Of a DNA stretch of 64,000 nt, positions 56,898 through 64,000 are shown piece by piece. Each line of letters begins with the position of its first letter. Positions within the stretch are counted from its first letter, which is position 1. The translations under genes were made by a program, and so were the position numbers. Source of the stretch: Isoperla grammatica (lineage: Eukaryota; Arthropoda; Insecta; Plecoptera; Perlodidae); NCBI GenBank assembly GCA_945910005.1, contig CAMDTW010000155.1:1-64000 (forward strand), given 5' to 3'. The notes beneath the pieces are model-generated. The model searched no databases and had not been told where the DNA came from. It saw only the letters and a list, made by a program, of their open reading frames with translations.

Positions 56898-59506
56898 GCG
56901 AAAACCTGAAAACTAATATAACTAACCTCTATGGGGAGGATACGTTTCACTCGACGAGAATTTTTGAGAAACTTCGCTGTAAACGAGCTAAGATCCTGTG
57001 TGACCTGTCTTTTCTCAAACGTTGTCGAGACAATCACATTCTTCCCGCGTGTACGATACTTCGTTCTCACTTTAAGACACCTTCTACTGACAGAATATTA
57101 CGGAGAACGAGCTTTGCATTGTTAAGAGATACTATTCAACAATCGAGATATAAGCTGAACATTGTTAACATTAAATTACACGACGCGCACGATGAGCTTA
57201 GCACATTGCTCCATCCTATATTATGGCAAGCTGTTGATGAAAAGTCACAACAACGTGCAGAGGACAACAGGTTTTTGACTGAACAACAACACGAGAAGAA
57301 GTTTCGTCTTCTATGCAACCGTGAAAAACGACGCTATCCTACTGCTGATAAGAATACAAACAATAACAAGCTCACATCAGCCGTTCATAACCTTTCTGAC
57401 GTAATAATTGACAACGACACGTTTCAAGTTTTATCGAAAGGTTTTAATTTTGCTGTGACACCTAACAGAATACCGGTTGAAGAAATTATTTCTTCTGTCG
57501 AATCAGCGATTCATTTTTTACCTTCAAATGTGGCCGAAACAATACGTCAAGACACGTCGGTTATTTTACGTAAAGCTAAATTACCGGAACGTAATATATC
57601 TCACACCGAGATTCTAGCTTTGAAAAGACTGAGAAATAATGAGAGTATAATTGTTTTACCCGCTGACAAAGGCAATGCCACTGTTATTTTAAACATGGAT
57701 GACTATAAACTGAAAATGACACGTCATTTGGATGACCCGGCTTATAAACTTTTAAAGTCAGACCCTACCACTTATTTGGAAAAAACGACCAGAGCTAAAA
57801 TACTAGCTTCAAAGATTGACCCTAAAAAACATAAGTACTTAATACCCAGGGAGAAGTCTTCTAGATGCCCCAAATTGTACGGTTTACCTAAGATTCACAA
57901 ACCTGGGATACCTCTAAGGCCTATTGTGAGTTCATTTGACTCCCCTCTTCAGCCTCTAGCTAAACACCTGGCCGAATACCTGCAACCATATGTTGAGGAT
58001 GCAAAATCTTATGTAAAAAATGCTTATCACTTTCTGGAGATCTTACTTGAATACAATGTGTCTGAAACCGATCTGTTGGTGAGCCTTGACGTGGAGTCAC
58101 TTTTTACTAATGTTCCCATTGACGAAACGTTGGAAATCATGCGTGGGTTACACATACCTGAAGACATGTTGATTTTAATAAAACACTGTTTAGCCAACAC
58201 CTATTTTATGTATGAAGGACAGAGATATAAACAGGTCAAAGGTGCCCCCATGGGTTCGCCGTTATCACCAGCAGTGGCTAATATATTTATGCAACATTTT
58301 GAAGACCGTGCTCTGGAACTTGCTCCACACAAACCAAAATTACTTCTACGCTACGTGGATGATTTCTTTCTCATTTGGCCTTATGGAATAAGTAAACTTA
58401 ATGAGTTTTTATTGCTCATTAACAGCCTGCACAAAAACATTAACTGTACCATGGAGATAGAAGAGAATGGACGACTTCCGTTTCTGGACGTGTGTGTTTA
58501 CAAAAGAAGTAATGGAAAATTAGGCCACACGGTGTACAGGAAACCCACCAACACTGGCAGATATCTCAACGCCCGTTCACATCATCACCCTGCCCAACTC
58601 AATGCGGTAGTCAATTCACTCGCTTTCCGTTCCACGAAACTGTCAGACTGTCATAACGTTAACAGAGAAATCCGAGACCTACGCCAAACTCTCCTTAATA
58701 ATGGCTATTCGGATAATACTATTAACAGAGCGTTTAAAAACACCGGTTCTCCCAAACTAGGGGAACCTAAGTCTGACGATAAGCCTGCAGGTTTCGTGCA
58801 CCTTCCGTACTTAAGGGGAACATCGGAAAAAATAGGCAAGTTGCTTAAAGAACATAACATAAAAACTACGTATCGCCCTTACAGAAAGATAAGCACTATG
58901 TTACGCAACGCTAAAGACAACATACCACTTGAAGCCCATGGGGTTTATGAAGTCCCGTGTGGGTCGTGCGGGGAAGTGTATGTTGGTCAGACCAACCGAC
59001 GTATATCGGTGAGACGGGATGAACACCGATTAGCAGTCAACAGTGGCAAAGAGACATCAGGCCTGGCCCAACACGTCAAAAAAACCGGCCACTCTATAAG
59101 CTTTGAAAACACCAGAACGTTAGCTTCGGTCAATGAATTTCAAGTACGTATCATTCGAGAGGCTATTGAGATAGAGAAGAGACCGGGAAGCCTTAACAAA
59201 CGGGATGACGGACAACGTTTGCCTGCTTCCTGGAAACCAGTTCTCCTTCAACACCAACAAGAAGCCCGTGTGCAACGTTCTGACAGTGTTAACGTCGTGA
59301 CGCCTACACAAGGCCCCAGCCCTAGGGGCGTGGAGTACGTCACTACCCCTGAACGTGGACCCCTGACGCGTAGTCGATCCAACCTGGTTTCACTACGAGA
59401 TAAGAACCATGACGCAGACATACACGCGAGAGGAATGACAACGACTGAACCAGTCAGTTCGCGGCTTCGAAGCTCGAGATGCACATCGTCGAGTGAGGGC
59501 CTCTGA
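56894..59506 (+). CDS. Penelope-like element ORF (RT plus GIY-YIG), 5'-incomplete
   Basis: The frame is open from the (TA)n tract to TGA at 59504-59506 (about 870 codons) with no in-frame ATG near its start. It reads HSTRIFEKLRCKRAKILCDL, then LRRTSFALLRDTIQQ. Conserved PLE blocks: NESIIVLPADKGNATVIL; YGLPKIHKPGIPLRPIVSSF; RT motif A LVSLDVESLFTNVP; KGAPMGSPLSPAVANIF; catalytic YVDD at 58352-58363; LPFLDVCVYKR and TVYRKPTNTGRYL. The GIY-YIG nuclease follows at about 58939-59110 (GVYEVPCGSCGEVYVGQTNR, QHVKKTGH). No frameshift or stop. It is probably truncated at the 5' end or starts from a non-ATG codon. Confidence 0.93.
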
Positions 59507-59564
59507 AGATGGGAGATGTGACTTTCCCGAAACGTCAGGAAGGGAAGGGTAAGTCAGTGCCTCC
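59493..59564 (+). ncRNA. Candidate hammerhead-type ribozyme at the PLE 3' end
   Basis: CTGAAGA (59503-59509, fits CUGANGA) is followed by a stem GGGAGA/TTTCCC and GAAA (59529-59532). Further on AAGTC|AGTGCC gives a U-H cleavage site (C at 59555), and AGTGCCTC can pair with GAGGGCCT upstream of the core with two bulges. The ORF stop TGA is inside the core. Known PLEs carry hammerheads. Weak points: one extra U before stem II and a stem III of only two pairs. Confidence 0.4.
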
Positions 59565-59616
59565 TTCTTTAGAACATTATTCGCGGCAACAATCCCCAAT
59601 AAGTTGCAACAGGTAC

Positions 59617-59617
<1 letters not shown>

Positions 59618-59675
<58 letters not shown>
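59618..59675. repeat. (TA)n tract at the PLE 3' edge
   Basis: About 29 TA units directly after the element's 3' UTR (CAACAGGTACG). Confidence 0.95.
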
Positions 59676-59678
<3 letters not shown>

Positions 59679-60029
59679 AAAAAATTAACTCCTTTATGGT
59701 TCACGTTATTCATTAGCTAAATCAGTTCAAATAATATTGGGAGCGAAGAGGTTAATAATCGCGGTTTTAGAAAAACAACCATAATCAGAAAATATTTTCG
59801 ATTAGCACAATAATTGTAAGAAACTGTGCCTTCAATCTCAATATCAATTAATCCAATCTTAAACGATTCTTGTTTACGGTGAACCTTTAGTGTAAATACA
59901 CTGAAGAAGAATTTCAATTTCAGTATTAGCTTGAGCGGTTTATTAAAATTACTCCCCCGGTTTTTCCTATCTTTTCTCTAGAAGAGGTGTGAGTGTGAGA
60001 CGCGCTCAAGAGTAGATGGCGTGTGGTAG
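59676..60029. other. Spacer before the GC-rich exon
   Basis: Noncoding; becomes CpG-rich from about 59995. Possible promoter of the third gene. Confidence 0.35.
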
Positions 60030-60161
60030 CTTGTTGAATGCGGCGCTGTGATTGGTCTAGCGGGCGCCGGCGTGTGGCGAGGGCCCGCGCTCGGCTACCA
60101 CGATGTCGCAAGTGTCCGCTGCGTGCCGGCCGACGAAGACGTGTTCATACTCGTTCTCTCC

Positions 60162-60261
60162 ATGGCTCGCTCGCGCACGCACGTGTTGGGCCTCGTCGTC
60201 CACTTGGTCGCCGTCGCCGTCAGCGTTGCCGTCGCTGGCGTCGCTCTCACGGAGTTTGCAG
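60162..60261 (+). CDS. First coding exon of a third gene (signal peptide)
   Basis: In a GC-rich CpG block, ATG 60162 opens a peptide with a typical signal-peptide layout: basic start MARSRTHVLG, hydrophobic LVVHLVAVAVSVAVAGVAL, then TEFAG. It ends at a GTAGGA donor (60262) in phase 1. Third codon positions are almost all C or G in this frame. The frame is open back to 60030, but this is its only ATG. A phase-1 intron right after a signal peptide is usual for secreted and cell-surface proteins. Other frames across the block (for example from 60103) lack such bias. The rest of the gene would lie past the window. Confidence 0.45.
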
Positions 60262-63207
60262 GTAGGACCACGTTCACGTGTTTCATGTTCTTTCAACTTT
60301 GACTTAAAAAAATATTAAAAAGAAAATCGAAAATGAGATATTTAATATTTTTACATACATTACCTTTTGGCTCATTACAATATCAACAGAATAAAATAAG
60401 AAAACCTGAACAATGTGTGTATTTATTATGTATTTGTTCGTTTGTTTATTTGTTTCCTTTTTGTTTGTTTGTCTTTTGTTTATATATTTCTTTCTTTCTT
60501 TGTTTCTTTATTTTGTTACTTTCTTAAATGTTTAGCTTTAGTCTTTTCATTTGTAAAACTGATTTACAAAGGAGAAACATTATTTTGTTTGTTGTTTTAG
60601 TAGCTATATATAATGCACATGCCGTGATACTATTTGAGATTTGACTGGATGATAGGCAACGCTGATGGACTTTTACACAAAACTGTACCTGAGACGGGAT
60701 TCAAACCCACGTTATTTGCTTCAATATAGTTAGAGCATGAGCCCAAATCGATCACCACTTGAAAGGTTAAATGAATTATGATATATGCAAGGAACAAATG
60801 AAAAACATTGGCAAGGCAACAGAAAGATGCTACCGGCTAAAAGTATAAAAAGCACATGCATCTTATATTTGCACTAGGGCCTTTGTGACATTAAAATAAA
60901 ATATGAATGTAAATACGTTGGACGACCACACTGCCTGTACGTAAATGCGCTACTTATGTCACATTTAAGTTCTCAGTGCTCATAAATAAGAAAAGCGCCG
61001 TTTAAAGGAATTATTATTCCAGTGTGAATACATTACGGTTTTTAGATTTCGCACACGTATCTGAACAAGTTTTTAGTGAACGCTCGTTTTAAGGTTACCT
61101 ATAAAAGCGAGTCTGTGACCGGTAGTATTGGGCTACGCTAGAGTAACTCTCGGCTCTCGGTCCGAGAAGTTATACGAACACTTGCGGGCTTCGCGTACCC
61201 AAACAATTGCACGGGAGACGATATCGTTTTGACGCAAGCTTTATTATTCCATGAAATTAGAGAGAAATCGGCACAATAACGTTTTGTAAAGGAACAATAA
61301 AAATCGTAACTTGTTTCATAAAGCGTAATACATTCTCTATTATTACTAAAATTATAATTAATTACGTATTTTTGAATGGTATGCTTAAAAAAGCGTACAT
61401 ACAGTACGTATAGAATGTTGCATCTCCTGAGAATTTATAAATAAAAGTATCTAATGTTGTGTTCGTGTTTCAAATTACTTCACCAATAAAAAAAAACATC
61501 GAAAATATCTTCTACGAATAGAAGAAAGTAGACAAACGAGTGTTTCTGGCCTTTATTTATAACTTTATCTGATTATTGTAAGATGTTAATGTAGAAGCGT
61601 TTCCTGACCCATCTGTCTCAACCATACAGAATGTCATGCTATATCGAATACTTTCTGATGTTGAAGAACCTTTTCCCCTTATCTCCAAATCATAATCTGC
61701 GGCCTTCTCGCAAGACCACGCAAAATCAAGTGTATCGTTTACTGTTTGTTTCTAGTAGAAAAAAAGAGAAAATTGCATACGTTGTTACAATTTTCCATTA
61801 CAATATCCTTTAACTAATTATTATTTATAGTATTTACGTTGGATGTAAAGGTGTAATTAACTAGTAACTAACTTGTGAGAATGAGGAGGGGGAGGGGGAG
61901 AGAGGAGGAGAAGAGCGTTGTTGTAAATTATGATATTTCGTGGTTTCTTTAGTTTTGGATTATTTTTACATATAGTAAATAATTGATAGAAACAGCCAGT
62001 TATGATCTTCGAAGAATCTGCCACACGTTGGTCTCGCTAAAATATTATCTAGGACTATTAATATTATCTAGGATTATTAATAAACTGTTCTTAAATTTGT
62101 TGAATTTGATAAAAAATAAATAGTAGCTTGAAGATCTGCACAATAAAAACACGTGACAAAATGTCTAACGAAAGTCTATAATCTAGATTTCAGAAGTCCC
62201 AAAATCGTGTCAGTGCCCGTAGCTGAGGATTTTCCTTGCCCACCTCGCTCACGGTATTCAAAATGCCCCCCCCCCCCCATCCCTCCCAACAAAGAGCGTT
62301 AGTTACGCCATTACGCCACTGTTTGGGTGTTTATGTGATTTAAAGGCGGTGTGAAATGCGAGCGTGCGTTTACCGTGGGATTAGTGTCGTTGCCCGGAGG
62401 TTGTGCGTAAAGCTACCTCACCCCAATATGTCCCGTGCTCTGTCGGCGTCCCATTAGAAAACGGGCGGGATTCATTTGAAAAATATTGTTCTTAGATGAG
62501 GGTAGTATTTAAGTCGCGTAACTACCTTTTTAATACTGGAATAAAGTAAAATGAAGATATATCAGGATTAACAATTTGTTTGAATAGCATTCATTACGAA
62601 TACAAAAATAACTTCACAGAGTTTTGTTTCAGAGAAACATGACTGTGCCCGAATGAAAGAAATACACAACAATGAAACCACCTAGCAACCGATTGTTTAT
62701 CCGACCTGTGTCGTCACAGTTCCCATATTGGTTATCAACGCTATGGAATCTATTTGAACGTTTAGGTGCGAACTAACCGTAAAACGCTTTAAGCGTCCGA
62801 ATTACTGCAGAGCGTTTGGGGCGACGGGTTAGACGCTTCAGGCGCGTCAACCAATCAGATTGCGAGTTTGCTGCTTCAGCCGCGGTGACGGGCAAAGAAC
62901 CCATACAATTATGCAAAACTTGTTTCCTGTGTTTTGATCGACGACGGAATCTAACCTACAAATTACATTTCTTTCTTCCACATTCGAAATAAATAAGAGC
63001 TGCAATTTGTCTCTGCCATATAGTGAAATTGTATTTGTAAACTGCTTGATTATAGCCTACCATCACAGATACATTGTGGTTACGACGTGCCATGTTGTTT
63101 TGAGGCTCGCGCTAGGCCTACCACAGATCGCGCTACTGTAAACACTTCGACGCGATGTGACACACGTAAGGTAGCTAACGCTAACGCGTCGCCACAAACG
63201 TTCTGCA
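60262..63207. other. Sequence after the signal-peptide exon (intron or intergenic)
   Basis: A+T-rich, no coding exon seen. Contains a T/G-rich low-complexity run (60410-60530), a minus-strand tRNA-like remnant with a B box (GGGTTTGAATCCC, about 60690-60702), a purine-rich run at 61880-61920 and GC-richer palindromic patches at about 62350-62880 that may be old MITEs. Confidence 0.4.
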
Positions 63208-63215
63208 GTAGGCCT

Positions 63216-63739
63216 TAGAGGTCTGCATGGGCCTAAATATAGAAGCTCGGCCCAGCCCGGGCCCGGTATTTCAGGCCCGGGCCCGTACCGACCCGTACTG
63301 TGTAAGCTAATCAAAACCCGGGCCCGGCCCAGAAGTGTAAATTGGCCGTAAAAGCCCGTTTAACTGTTATAGTAGAAAGTTGATTTTTGTAGTACTTGGC
63401 AAGAAATACGAACGACAGGGTGAGAATGAAAGGAGATTAGATGAAACGAAATTAGTAACTATTGCCAGCGAAAGTAAGTAACAAAAGAAGATTATTACAA
63501 CACAAATTTTGGAACCGGAAGTTTATACTATTTCGGGAAATTAATGGTTTGCTTTAAGTTTAGGGAATTTCGGTAAAAGAACATTTATTTTCTTTCATTG
63601 CAATTACCAATTACAAAAATAAAAAAAAAACGAAAAAATACCTACTCGTTCAGTGATATGTACGCCCAGGCCCAGCCCGGGCCCGTCTTAATAAACATAT
63701 CAAGGCCCGTACCCGGGCCCGCACCCGTGCAGACCTCTA
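63216..63739. mobile_element. Non-autonomous hAT element, 8-bp TSD
   Basis: Inverted ends TAGAGGTCTGCATGGG and CCCGTGCAGACCTCTA lie between exact copies of GTAGGCCT (63208-63215, 63740-63747). GCCCGGGCCC palindromes fill both subterminal zones. 524 bp, no transposase. Confidence 0.92.
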
Positions 63740-63852
63740 GTAGGCCTAACTGCGCCTTTAGCAGTTTCCCAAACTCAGCGCTAGGTTAGCACTGTCTAGC
63801 AGGTGCACAAATGATGTTCCAGAACACAGTACGAGATCAAACAATTACATTC

Positions 63853-64000
63853 CAGGCCCAGATTCACAAAGGTGCCCAAGTGCCAAGACGTCCTAGTTTA
63901 GGCAAATCTTAGTGATATAAGTCACGTATATGTCGCTCTGCAATGTAATAAAGCTAAAATTTAGTAAAATATCAACAATTACTAATAATATTTTGTTTGT
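63853..64000. mobile_element. MITE family A, copy 3, cut by the window end
   Basis: CCAGGCCCAGATTCACAAAG, then ACGTCCTAGTTTAGGCAAAT as in copies 1 and 2; the right end is beyond the window. Confidence 0.8.

Noticed and set aside
60038..60318. Alternative frames across the CpG-rich exon, including one from ATG 60103
   Set aside because: Arginine/proline/serine-rich as expected for shifted GC-rich sequence, without the third-position bias of the chosen frame.
62203..62330. Possible small hAT MITE ending GCCATTACGCCACTG
   Set aside because: The left end (CAGTGCCCGTAGC) matches poorly and no 8-bp duplication is present.

Overview
The window is animal nuclear DNA: A+T-rich, with genes split into short exons by GT/AG introns of about 0.1-8 kb and a heavy load of transposons. 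An invertebrate is likely. There is a single DOCK-D gene and a single RUFY gene, with BEL/Pao, Penelope-like and YqaJ/Mutator-type elements. A LINE tail and a SINE tail resemble those I associate with arthropods, so an arthropod is my best guess, but this is unproven.

Region 1 (1-27.7 kb, + strand) holds the 3' half of a DOCK-D (zizimin, DOCK9/10/11-like) guanine nucleotide exchange factor gene. I place 19 exons with consistent phases, giving 1,154 residues that run from the middle of the protein through the whole DHR2 catalytic domain to the stop at 26898. Two in-frame 30-nt microexons and a triplicated exon start stand out. Intron 1 (7.6 kb) holds parts of a YqaJ-type nuclease gene, a LINE tail on the opposite strand, a tRNA-derived SINE, long ATT-rich satellites and several terminal-inverted-repeat elements.

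Region 2 (29.9-51.2 kb, + strand) holds a complete RUFY-type gene: RUN domain, coiled coils and a C-terminal FYVE zinc finger, a Rab/Rap-linked endosomal adaptor. It has two candidate first exons. It also has a duplicated coiled-coil exon, one copy of which reads on to a stop and would give a FYVE-less isoform. Intron 4 contains a 6.1-kb BEL/Pao LTR retrotransposon on the opposite strand, with equal-length 485-bp LTRs, a 5-bp target duplication and a deleted integrase core.

Region 3 (51.4-64 kb) is mostly repeats. It contains a 1.7-kb hAT-type element, a 149-bp TA-flanked MITE that matches one in RUFY intron 3, and a Penelope-like element (RT plus GIY-YIG) between two (TA)n tracts. A GC-rich signal-peptide exon may start a third gene that continues beyond the window. 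At least eight non-autonomous DNA elements can be delimited by exact target-site duplications, and several are nested with the empty site visible nearby.

DOCK and RUFY lie head-to-tail about 3 kb apart with their own ends. Both products act on small-GTPase and membrane signalling, but the sequence shows no shared regulation. No tRNA or rRNA gene or CRISPR array was seen.
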